64,000 bases of DNA from JAHEZL01 sp046074525 (lineage in GTDB: Bacteria; Bacteroidota; Bacteroidia; Flavobacteriales_C; GCA-002722245). Position 1 is the first letter of the stretch, and every line of letters starts with the position of its first letter. Positions 17,249-25,438 of the stretch are shown here, in pieces. Made by a program: the position numbers and the translations under genes. The stretch lies in the NCBI GenBank assembly GCA_046074525.1, contig JBJTOK010000010.1, positions 1 to 64,000 on the forward strand, given 5' to 3'. The notes below the pieces were generated by a model, which worked only from the letters and a program-made list of their open reading frames with translations, had not been told where the DNA came from and searched no databases.

Positions 17249-20200
17249 CTACTTCTGCTGCTTATGGAAATTAATATACTCCTTTGGCGGCATTCCATAC
17301 TGCTGGGTGAAGCAACGGATGAAATACGAAGGACTGCTGAAACCAACTTCGTAGCCTGTTTCACTAATGGTCAACCGACGCTCAAAGAGCAACTTGAGAC
17401 TTTTCTTTAAACGCACCGACTTAATAAACTCTTGCACACCCTGGCCGGTGATGCTCTTAAACTTGGAATACAGCACTGTTCGACTGATACCCATATGCTC
17501 ACAAATCATTTTAGAATCCAATCCGGTATCCGACATATTTTTTTCAATGAAGGCAATGATCTCATTCAGGAACTCTTCATCGAGCTTATTGATAATTACA
17601 TCTTCAGGATAAAGGTCGTTGGTGTTCAATATCTTCTGGCGGATCTTCTCCTGGTTTTGGATGAAGTTGAGAATGACCTGGAACAGGATGTCCTGGTTCA
17701 CCGGCTTCATTAAATACACCTCTGCACCTGCCTCATAACCCGAAAGCTGACTTTCTTCGTCGCTCTGTCCCGTCAACATAATCACAGGTATGTGGGATGT
17801 GGTTTTTGATTTCTTTATTTCGGCGCAGAACTCGAGTCCGTTCATCACAGGCATAATCATATCCGTAATGATTACCGTAGGCTGGCACTCTGCAGCGAGC
17901 TTCAACCCCTCCTCCCCATTCTCGGCTTCAAAAACAGTAAATACATCAGAAAGCAACAAACGCAGGAAAGAGCGCAACTCGCTGTTATCCTCCACAATCA
18001 ACACACGCTTTCCTTTTATTTTCAACATTTTTTCCTCGGTGAGTTTCTTTTGCAGTGAATGCTCCACAATGGTGACACCAGCCGGATGTGGTTTGGAAAT
18101 ACCACTGCCTTCCAAAGGTACCGCCGAACGGAAACGCGGTACCCTTACCGTGAAGGTAGAACCCTTGCCCGGTTCACTTTCTATTTGAATAGATCCTTTG
18201 TTGGTTTCCAAAAATTCACGGATGATGATAAGTCCGAGACCAGTACCCGTCTCCCCTGCCGTACCACGCGACGACGCATTTTTGTCGATGCGGAAAGCAT
18301 TGTCGATTTGCTCCTTCGTCATCCCCACTCCGGTATCCTGTATGCGAATCAATATTTCATCCCCTACCTCTTCCGATTCCACTATTATCCTTCCTCCCGG
18401 CGCAGTAAACTTAATACTGTTGCCCAACAGGTTGCGCACCACAGCATCAATCATCGGATAATCGGCATAGATATATTGTGTAGGATCAATTTTCACTTCC
18501 AGTGCCAGACTTTTATTGCGGAACTGCTGTTCCATCAAAGTACCATTCTTAGTGATGAGTTCATAAACATTCACCCCTGCAGGTGAATAAGGAATATTCT
18601 TGGATTGCGTACGGGCCCAGTCGAGAAGATTAATCAATAACTGATAAATCGAGTTCGACGACTTATCAATACTGTCCACATATTCCGACACCGATTCCTT
18701 CTCAATGACCGGTAATTTTTTCTTCAGCAAATTGGAAATGCTGGTGAGCGCATATACGTGACTCTTGAGATCGTGCGCCAAAATAGAGAAAAACTTGTTT
18801 TTGGTTTGATTGAGCTTGGTGAGCTCATTCACAGTTTCTTCCAGCTCCTGGTTTTTAACCAAAATCTCCGACTGCTGTTTAAGAATTCTTTCCGATTGCT
18901 TTGTAATTTCTTCGTTGTAAGCCTCAAGTTTCTTGTTTTGAATTTTGATTTCCTCATTTCTCTCCAGCAAGATCACATTGGTATCAGTAAGCTCACGCGT
19001 ACGATTGGCCACTTCTATCCTCAATTGCTTGTTGCGCTTGCGGATGGCATTGAGCCTTGCATAGAAGAAAAGTGTTACCCCTCCAATCACAAGCACTACG
19101 AGGAACAGCTTGAACAAAGTGGTTTTCCACCATGGTGGCAATATCACGATCCGCAGTTCCTTGTCGGCATGATCATCATCGCTATCAGGTAATCCGCGCT
19201 TAATTTTTAAAACGTAAGTTCCCGGATCGAGATCGGTAAAAGATATTTTTCTGTCGCCGTGAATCGCTATCCATTCATCGTGCAATCCTTCCAGCTTGTA
19301 TGCAAACTCGGTTTTGTCGGATGATGATAAGTTGAGCGATGTAAAACCAATACTGAAAAATGATTGATCATGACTCAGCGTAAGTGTTTCGGTGAAGTTG
19401 ATTTCTCTTTCCAGAGGTGAATCCTTTCCTCCCGGTTTCTGAATCTCATCAAAAATATACAGATCGGTAAGGTACAGCGGTGATATGGCAGCGTTCAATC
19501 CTACTTTATCAGGATTAAATACATTGAAGCCATTGGTTCCTCCAAAATAGAGATCACCGTTACGTCCTTTCAGCACCGATTTAAGAAAGAAGAAATTGCC
19601 CTGCAAACCATCCGACACATCATAGCGGTCGATTTTTTTTGATTGCGGATTAAAAGCGATGAGGCCTTCATTAGAACTCAACCACAAAACTCCGTTATTA
19701 TCGAAGACAATAGCCTTAAGCGTTTGTGGCATTTTATATTTTTCGCCAAAATGCTGGAAGCTTTGCGTTTTTTCATCAAACATTTCGAGTCCACCCGATT
19801 CTGTCACCACCCAAATATTACCTTTCAAATCTTCGGTCACCATGTTCACATCATTGCTACTGATGCTTCCCGGATCCTCCTGATGCACAAACTTGTGCAT
19901 CTTCTTCCTGTCGTAAACAAAGAGTCCGTCAAAACTGCTGATCCAAATTCTTCCCTTCGAATCCTTAAACATGTGATTGATCCATGAAGGCGTCTTCATG
20001 TCGAAAGGATAAGTCTTGTTGTTTTTGTGGTGGATGAATTGCTTTGTTTTCAAATCCATCACACAAACACCTTCGCCATGCGTACCTATCCAGATGATGG
20101 AATCTTCAATAATAATCGACTTGATGTTATTGAAAATAATGGAGTTGATATTTTTAGGATCATTGGTATAGGAAATACTTTTTCTTGTCGCAGGATCAAA

Positions 20201-21502
20201 ACAGATCAAACCACCGCTCCAAGTAGCCAGCCAGAGTTTACCATTTTTATCTTCCTTGATTTCGAGAATGGCGTTGCTGCTCAAACCATTATCGGTAGTA
20301 AAGGAAGTGAAATTTCCTGTCGAAGGTTCAAAGAGTGTTAATCCACCGCCATCGGTACCTACCCAAACATTTCCTTTTTTGTCTTCATAAAAAGCAGACG
20401 TGAAATCGTGATTGAGCCCGTCACTGGTGTTGTCTTTTTTATGATAGAAACGAAAAACGTTCTTGCTTCTACTGGTATAAAAAAGGCCATAGCCATGGGT
20501 TCCAAACCAAAGGTTGCCGTCATTGTCTTCAAACATCGACGATACCGAAAGGCAATGCAAATCGAACTTCTTGTAGGGTGAATTCTTGAAAGGCACAAAC
20601 ACCTTGCGTTTACTGTCGAGATAATACACCAGTTCATTGTCGGAACCTACCCAAACATTGTTATTCTTGTCTTCATAAATACTGATTACCGCATCGCGCG
20701 TAGCAGATGGATGTTCCTTATCGGAAAAATCGGAATAATGACGAATTACCGCTCCCTTATTGTTCATTAGCGTTACGCCGCTTTCAAAGGAACCTATCCA
20801 GATATTGTCGTTATGATCGGCGAGGATAGTACGGATTTTATTACTGCATATCGTTTGAGCATTGTCTTCTTCATGGAAATAATGCGTAAACTTTCTGGTA
20901 CCGATAGTCATTTTGTTTACACCTCCGTTGAAAGTTCCTATCCATAGGTTGCTGTGAGAATCGATAGATAATCCAAGAATATTATTGTCGCTGATGGATG
21001 AGGAATTTTTACTATCGTGATGATACCAAACATATTTTCTTGTAGCGGGATCAAAATCGCACAGGCCATAGGAAGTTCCCAGCCAGAGGTGTTTTTTTGA
21101 ATCTTCCTTCACTACATTGATACATACTGTTTCGCCGGGTTTGGCAAGCGTAATATGAACAAAGCAATCGCGCTCCCTGTCGTACAAATTGAGTCCGCTA
21201 TTGGTTCCAAACCACAAGCGTTTTTCGCTGTCCTGAAGAATAGAGTAAACAATGTTGTTGGATAAAGAAGTTGAGTCCTGATCGGAATGGCGGTATTTCT
21301 TAAAGTTGCTGCCATCCAAGCGGTTGAGGCCTTCTACATTGGCCACCCAAAGGAAGCCGTAGCTATCGCGATACACACTTTCGATGTAATCGCTGATCAG
21401 TCCATCTTCCTTGGTAATGCTATATATTTTGTATTTCTCGGGCTGCCCGAAAACAAGAACATGGGCCAGCAGAAGAAATAAAACAACTTTTAATTTACGC
21501 AT
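17249..21502 (-). CDS. Hybrid two-component system sensor/regulator (HTCS)
   Basis: One-component-like fusion of sensor kinase and regulator. Start chosen at the ATG at 21502 (MRKLKVVLFLLLAHVLVFGQ, a signal sequence); the longer frame from 21526 begins inside a hairpin and adds eight polar residues. Counting from 21526, the order is: periplasmic Reg_prop propeller (about 30-700, repeats such as LWVGTDGGGL), Y_Y_Y domain (about 725-800), membrane helix (about 805-828), coiled coil, HisKA with ILAHDLKSH (His near 917), HATPase (N-box RNLLGNSIKF near 1032, GTGLGL near 1095), receiver (VLIVEDN near 1177, Asp of IITDMIMP near 1221), and AraC-type HTH (about 1325-1425). HTCS usually sense glycan fragments and control polysaccharide utilisation genes, but no susCD pair lies here. 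Confidence 0.93.
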   Translation of the reverse strand: MRKLKVVLFLLLAHVLVFGQPEKYKIYSITKEDGLISDYIESVYRDSYGFLWVANVEGLNRLDGSNFKKYRHSDQDSTSLSNNIVYSILQDSEKRLWFGTNSGLNLYDRERDCFVHITLAKPGETVCINVVKEDSKKHLWLGTSYGLCDFDPATRKYVWYHHDSKNSSSISDNNILGLSIDSHSNLWIGTFNGGVNKMTIGTRKFTHYFHEEDNAQTICSNKIRTILADHNDNIWIGSFESGVTLMNNKGAVIRHYSDFSDKEHPSATRDAVISIYEDKNNNVWVGSDNELVYYLDSKRKVFVPFKNSPYKKFDLHCLSVSSMFEDNDGNLWFGTHGYGLFYTSRSKNVFRFYHKKDNTSDGLNHDFTSAFYEDKKGNVWVGTDGGGLTLFEPSTGNFTSFTTDNGLSSNAILEIKEDKNGKLWLATWSGGLICFDPATRKSISYTNDPKNINSIIFNNIKSIIIEDSIIWIGTHGEGVCVMDLKTKQFIHHKNNKTYPFDMKTPSWINHMFKDSKGRIWISSFDGLFVYDRKKMHKFVHQEDPGSISSNDVNMVTEDLKGNIWVVTESGGLEMFDEKTQSFQHFGEKYKMPQTLKAIVFDNNGVLWLSSNEGLIAFNPQSKKIDRYDVSDGLQGNFFFLKSVLKGRNGDLYFGGTNGFNVFNPDKVGLNAAISPLYLTDLYIFDEIQKPGGKDSPLEREINFTETLTLSHDQSFFSIGFTSLNLSSSDKTEFAYKLEGLHDEWIAIHGDRKISFTDLDPGTYVLKIKRGLPDSDDDHADKELRIVILPPWWKTTLFKLFLVVLVIGGVTLFFYARLNAIRKRNKQLRIEVANRTRELTDTNVILLERNEEIKIQNKKLEAYNEEITKQSERILKQQSEILVKNQELEETVNELTKLNQTKNKFFSILAHDLKSHVYALTSISNLLKKKLPVIEKESVSEYVDSIDKSSNSIYQLLINLLDWARTQSKNIPYSPAGVNVYELITKNGTLMEQQFRNKSLALEVKIDPTQYIYADYPMIDAVVRNLLGNSIKFTAPGGRIIVESEEVGDEILIRIQDTGVGMTKEQIDNAFRIDKNASSRGTAGETGTGLGLIIIREFLETNKGSIQIESEPGKGSTFTVRVPRFRSAVPLEGSGISKPHPAGVTIVEHSLQKKLTEEKMLKIKGKRVLIVEDNSELRSFLRLLLSDVFTVFEAENGEEGLKLAAECQPTVIITDMIMPVMNGLEFCAEIKKSKTTSHIPVIMLTGQSDEESQLSGYEAGAEVYLMKPVNQDILFQVILNFIQNQEKIRQKILNTNDLYPEDVIINKLDEEFLNEIIAFIEKNMSDTGLDSKMICEHMGISRTVLYSKFKSITGQGVQEFIKSVRLKKSLKLLFERRLTISETGYEVGFSSPSYFIRCFTQQYGMPPKEYINFHKQQK

Positions 21503-21518
21503 ATGATAAAGTTCTTTC

Positions 21519-21552
21519 TCGCGCATATCATCCTTCGGGATGACATACGCGA
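21519..21552. repeat. Hairpin with TTCG tetraloop between thiH and the HTCS gene
   Basis: TCGCGCATATCATCC (21519-21533) pairs with GGATGACATACGCGA (21538-21552) with 13 of 15 matches around a TTCG loop. It lies between the thiamine operon end and the HTCS start. The GGATGACAyACGCkAGA motif recurs at 17197-17213 and 38481-38497, so it is a dispersed element. No T tract follows on the minus strand, so it is not a standard terminator. Confidence 0.7.
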
Positions 21553-21557
21553 CCAGA

Positions 21558-22676
21558 CTATAAATTAAACACTTTATCCCAATCTTTCCAAACCGATTCG
21601 TAGCCTTGCTGGCGGATCATTTGGGCCACCTCCTGCGGGGATCGCTGATCGTCAATCTCAAACTGCTCAAGGCTCTCCTTTTCGGGGAAGACAGCATATC
21701 CTCCCGGATTGGTTTTTGACCCGGCGCTCATCGATGTGATACCAAGTTTGAAAATATTATTGCGGAAAGAAGCACTTTCGCGGGTGGAAATCGACAATTC
21801 CACATTTTCATTGAAGAGGCGATAAGCACAAATCAGCTGCACCAGTTGCCGGTCGCTCATCACCGATTTAGGTTCCAGCAAACCCTCTGCCGGCCGCAAA
21901 CGCGGGAAAGAAACAGAGTAACGCGTTTGCCAGTAATTTTTTTCGAGATAGTTCAAATGCAAGGCATTGAAAAACGAATCTGTACGCCAATCTTCCAAAC
22001 CAATCAGCACACCCAATCCAATCTTGTGAACACCAGCCCTGCCAAGACGATCAGGCGTATCTACCCGATAATCATAGTTCGATTTTTTTCCTTTGGTATG
22101 GTGGGTTCTGTATTCTTCTTTATGGTAAGTTTCCTGATACACCAATACAGCATACAAACCTTCATTGATAAGAAGTTCGTACTCGCCTTGTTCCAGCGGC
22201 TGCACTTCGATAGAAATGTTGGCGAAGTAAGGGCGAACCACTTTGATGGCATTGAGCAAATAATCTACTCCCACTGTTTTATTGGCTTCGCCGGTAACCA
22301 GCAAAATATGATCAAACCCAAGCGCTTTCACTGCTTCGCATTCGCGGATGATTTGTGCATCGCTCAGCGTAGTACGCTTTATCTTGTTGTGTAAACTGAA
22401 TCCACAATAAGTACAAATGTTCTGGCATTCGTTAGACAGATACAGTGGTGCAAACATCTGCACCGTATTGCCAAAACGCTTTAAAGTGAGGGCGCGACTC
22501 ATCGCTGCCATCTGCTCCAGATAAGGCTCGGCAGCTGGAGAAATCAATGCTTTAAAATCTTCCAGCGTACGGTTTTCAGCTTGCAATGCGCGTTCAATAT
22601 CTACAATATTTTTAGCGTAGATGCTGTCTCTTATCTCATCCCAACTGTACTTTGCTATGACGTCAACAAAACTCAT
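21558..22676 (-). CDS. thiH: 2-iminoacetate synthase (tyrosine lyase) ThiH
   Basis: 372 residues. Radical-SAM enzyme that splits tyrosine to dehydroglycine (2-iminoacetate) and p-cresol for the thiazole ring. The cluster motif C-x3-C-x2-C is seen as NECQNICTYCGF, followed by ILLVTGEANKTVGVDYL and the typical C-terminal ISTRESASFRN and SMSAGSKTNPGGY. Length is normal. It follows thiG, whose stop overlaps its start codon (22676), and is the last thi gene; thiF, often next in Bacteroidota, is absent. Confidence 0.96.
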   Translation of the reverse strand: MSFVDVIAKYSWDEIRDSIYAKNIVDIERALQAENRTLEDFKALISPAAEPYLEQMAAMSRALTLKRFGNTVQMFAPLYLSNECQNICTYCGFSLHNKIKRTTLSDAQIIRECEAVKALGFDHILLVTGEANKTVGVDYLLNAIKVVRPYFANISIEVQPLEQGEYELLINEGLYAVLVYQETYHKEEYRTHHTKGKKSNYDYRVDTPDRLGRAGVHKIGLGVLIGLEDWRTDSFFNALHLNYLEKNYWQTRYSVSFPRLRPAEGLLEPKSVMSDRQLVQLICAYRLFNENVELSISTRESASFRNNIFKLGITSMSAGSKTNPGGYAVFPEKESLEQFEIDDQRSPQEVAQMIRQQGYESVWKDWDKVFNL

Positions 22677-23464
22677 TATTCTTCTAAAAATGCGGTTAAA
22701 GGACTGCTCGCGTGAGCATGATTTTGGATACTTCCTAGTTTAGCTTCATAAGCCAAACGGCCCGCTTCTACCCCTATTTTGAAAGCATAACCCATCGCTT
22801 CCGGATTTTGCGCAACGGCAATAGCAGTATTCACCAACACCGCATCAGCACCCATTTCCATGGCGCGTGCAGCATGTGATGGCGCACCAATACCGGCGTC
22901 AATCACCACAGGCACCTTGCTTTCGGCGATGATGATTTGCAGCATATCTTCTGTTTTGAGGCCTTTGTTGCTGCCTATAGGAGCACCCAACGGCATCACT
23001 GCCGCAACACCCACTTCCTCCAAACGCTTGCAAAGCACAGGATCGGCATTGACATAAGGCAATACGATGAAACCTAGCTTCACTAATTCTTCCGCAGCTT
23101 TCAATGTTTCAATAGGATCGGGCAACAAATAACGTGGATCAGGATGAATCTCCAGTTTCAGCCAGTTGGTTTCTAAAGCTTCACGCGCGAGTTGCGCAGC
23201 AAATACAGCCTCCTTAGCGGTACGTACACCCGACGTATTCGGCAATAAATTAATGCGTGGATGCTTGAGATGGCGGATGATATCATCATTTTCATTGCGG
23301 ATATCCACACGCTTTAAAGCTACGGTCACCAGTTCCGATCCGCTGGCTTCAAGAGCTTTTTCCATGGTAAGATTGTCACTGAACTTTCCCGTTCCGGTGA
23401 ACAATCGCGACTGAAAAATTTTGTCGCCTATTTTTAATCCCTGACTGTTATACATACGCCTCAA
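22676..23464 (-). CDS. thiG: Thiazole synthase ThiG
   Basis: 262 residues. Condenses deoxyxylulose 5-phosphate, dehydroglycine and sulfur from ThiS-thiocarboxylate into the thiazole phosphate. Family motifs: LKIGDKIFQSRLFTGTGKF, Lys of ELVTVALKRVDI (imine former), LLPNTSGVRTAKEAV, VVIDAGIGAPSHAARAMEMG and ADAVLVNTAIA. The Met at residue 4 (23455) is an equally likely start; either start overlaps the end of thiE, implying translational coupling. Confidence 0.96.
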   Translation of the reverse strand: MRRMYNSQGLKIGDKIFQSRLFTGTGKFSDNLTMEKALEASGSELVTVALKRVDIRNENDDIIRHLKHPRINLLPNTSGVRTAKEAVFAAQLAREALETNWLKLEIHPDPRYLLPDPIETLKAAEELVKLGFIVLPYVNADPVLCKRLEEVGVAAVMPLGAPIGSNKGLKTEDMLQIIIAESKVPVVIDAGIGAPSHAARAMEMGADAVLVNTAIAVAQNPEAMGYAFKIGVEAGRLAYEAKLGSIQNHAHASSPLTAFLEE

Positions 23465-24083
23465 TAGCTTTTAAAAATTGTTTGATTTTTTTTGCGGGCT
23501 GCGCATCATTGATGATGGCTCCCGACACAGCGATGCCATGCAATCCCGTGTTTAACAAGTCTTCAATATCTTCGGCCAAAACTCCACCAATACCAATCAC
23601 CGGCAAATTCCCAGGCACCTTTTGCAAAATATCCCGGTAACCTTCTGTGCCTAAAACCGGACTCAGTTTCTTTTTGGTGGAGGTGAAACGGAAAGGTCCC
23701 AAACCGATGTAATTTACGTATTGCTGTTTCAGCAAAATATCTTCCAGAGTGTTGGCTGTTCCGCCAATGATTTTAGCTCCCAGTTCCTGCCGCGCTATAG
23801 AAGGACTTAAATCTTCTTTACCAATATGTACTCCTTCGGCATCAACAGCTTTGGCAACATTGACATGATCATTGATAATAAGAACAGCTTTGTGACTCTC
23901 TGTAATTTTTTTTGCTGCTTCGGCCACTTTTGCGAATTGACTTTCATCCAGTTTTTTTGCACGCAGCTGTACCCATCCTACGCCATTATCGAGCACAGTT
24001 TTTATTTGCTCCAGATAACTGAGCGAACAATCATCAGAAGTGATGAATTGCAGCTTCGCTATATTTTCAGCATTATGCAGCAT
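23448..24083 (-). CDS. thiE: Thiamine-phosphate synthase ThiE
   Basis: 211 residues. Joins HMP-pyrophosphate and thiazole phosphate to thiamine phosphate. TIM-barrel motifs: WVQLRAKKLDE, LIINDHVNVAKAVDAEGVHI, GKEDLSPSIAR, YIGLGPFRFTSTKK and PVIGIGGV, all consistent with an active enzyme. It overlaps thiD upstream by 11 bases and thiG downstream. Confidence 0.95.
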   Translation of the reverse strand: MLHNAENIAKLQFITSDDCSLSYLEQIKTVLDNGVGWVQLRAKKLDESQFAKVAEAAKKITESHKAVLIINDHVNVAKAVDAEGVHIGKEDLSPSIARQELGAKIIGGTANTLEDILLKQQYVNYIGLGPFRFTSTKKKLSPVLGTEGYRDILQKVPGNLPVIGIGGVLAEDIEDLLNTGLHGIAVSGAIINDAQPAKKIKQFLKAIEAYV

Positions 24084-24831
24084 GGTATCCTAACAACTCT
24101 TTTGAACTGGTTAAAAATTTTGAAATGTATTCCTTCGCTTCACGGCAAGCCTTATCGGCATTATGCCCTTGCGCCAGTAATGATGCAATAGCCGCCGACA
24201 AAACACAGCCCGATCCATGCTTTGCAGCACCCTGGATTCTTTCGGAAGAAATTTTGATTTCGTCTCCGTTTTTCAAGTATAAAATATCAGTGGAAGTAGC
24301 TCCTGTGCCGTGGCCATCTTTCAGCAACACGTTACAAAATGCACTCATTTTTTTTGCACTTTTTTGTTCGTCATCTTCTTTACCGAAGAACAATGCTTCC
24401 TGGTGGTTGGGCGTAATTAAGGTCAATTGCCCAAGCGTTTGCGCCAAAATAAAATCATCTCCCACTTCTTTAAAAAGAGAGAAGCCAGTGGATGATTTAT
24501 ACACCGGATCCCAAACAATTGCTGTATCGGGAGAAAGTGATTTGATTTCACTGATGACAGCAGATAAAAAATAAATATCCGGTACAATGCCTATTTTGAC
24601 ACACGCCACTTCAAAGCGATCGAAAAGTAAATTCAGCTGGCGCAACACTTCCTCCACTTTTACCCAAATGCAATCCTGAAAAACCTTATCGGTTTGAAAA
24701 GTAGTAGCAGTACTAATGCCCAATCCATATACCCTGAAACGCTCGAAAGTCTTGATATCGGCTAAAACACCGGCACCAGCACTTGGATCGAATCCAGCTA
24801 CAGACAATACTATTTCCCTAGGTCCATGCAT
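24073..24831 (-). CDS. thiD: Hydroxymethylpyrimidine/phosphomethylpyrimidine kinase ThiD
   Basis: 252 residues of the ribokinase-like ThiD family, phosphorylating HMP and HMP-P. Seen: VLSVAGFDPSAGAGVLADIK, GLGISTATTFQT, the phosphate-binding KDGHGTGATSTD and the anion-hole/Cys motif HGSGCVLSAAIASLLAQG near the C-terminus. Length is normal. It overlaps the preceding thiE-like gene by 22 bases, so the two are probably coupled. Confidence 0.95.
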   Translation of the reverse strand: MHGPREIVLSVAGFDPSAGAGVLADIKTFERFRVYGLGISTATTFQTDKVFQDCIWVKVEEVLRQLNLLFDRFEVACVKIGIVPDIYFLSAVISEIKSLSPDTAIVWDPVYKSSTGFSLFKEVGDDFILAQTLGQLTLITPNHQEALFFGKEDDEQKSAKKMSAFCNVLLKDGHGTGATSTDILYLKNGDEIKISSERIQGAAKHGSGCVLSAAIASLLAQGHNADKACREAKEYISKFLTSSKELLGYHAA

Positions 24832-25433
24832 ATTCTCTTGCTCTCGTAAAAATGGGCTACCGGATCCTTTTCAGTCCAAATTCCTCCTAACAAAGCACAA
24901 CCCTTAAAGCCATACTCCTTGGTTTTTGAAATATTTTCTACTTCCACACCACCCAATGCATACACAGTGTATTTTGTCCTTTCCAAGGCCTTCTTCAACG
25001 AAAACTCATTAAAGCCACTTTGGTAATCTTTTTTAGAAATACTATCGAAGATCGGACTCAGGAAAACATAATTATAGATGTAATCAAAATTGTCGAGATT
25101 GGAAAGGCGGTGAAAGGAAGTAGACACCGTAAGTCCTTTCTTTTTTCCTTTGATAAAGGTTTTCACAAACCACATTTTCAGTTTATTCTTTCTGAAAGAT
25201 GAGGTCAGGTGAATCCCTCTCAAATCATACTTCAACGCCAGTTTATGATGAGAATGAATCACTATCCTGTTGTGGTATTGTGCAGGAATTTTTTCAATAT
25301 AGGTGATCATCCTTTTCTTCGAGTAATGAGGCTTACGGATGTGAAAAACCTGTAAACCCGACTCAAATAGTTCTATCACTTTTCCAACTTCATTGGAAAC
25401 CGAATTCTGAGGAGAAATCAATACCATTTCCAT
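24810..25433 (-). CDS. Divergent ThiE/TenI-like protein
   Basis: 207 residues. Recognisable ThiE fold segments (LQVFHIRKPHYSKKRM, YVFLSPIFDSISKKDY, YALGGVEVENI, GFKGCALLGGIW), but the canonical ThiE ND pair at the start of the phosphate site is replaced (IVIHSHHKLALK) and QLR is HIR. Many Bacteroidota thi operons carry a second ThiE-like gene. It may be a TenI-type thiazole tautomerase or a variant synthase; activity cannot be told from sequence. It lies 5 bases after thiC and overlaps thiD. Confidence 0.85.
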   Translation of the reverse strand: MEMVLISPQNSVSNEVGKVIELFESGLQVFHIRKPHYSKKRMITYIEKIPAQYHNRIVIHSHHKLALKYDLRGIHLTSSFRKNKLKMWFVKTFIKGKKKGLTVSTSFHRLSNLDNFDYIYNYVFLSPIFDSISKKDYQSGFNEFSLKKALERTKYTVYALGGVEVENISKTKEYGFKGCALLGGIWTEKDPVAHFYESKRICMDLGK

Positions 25434-25438
25434 AAGTA

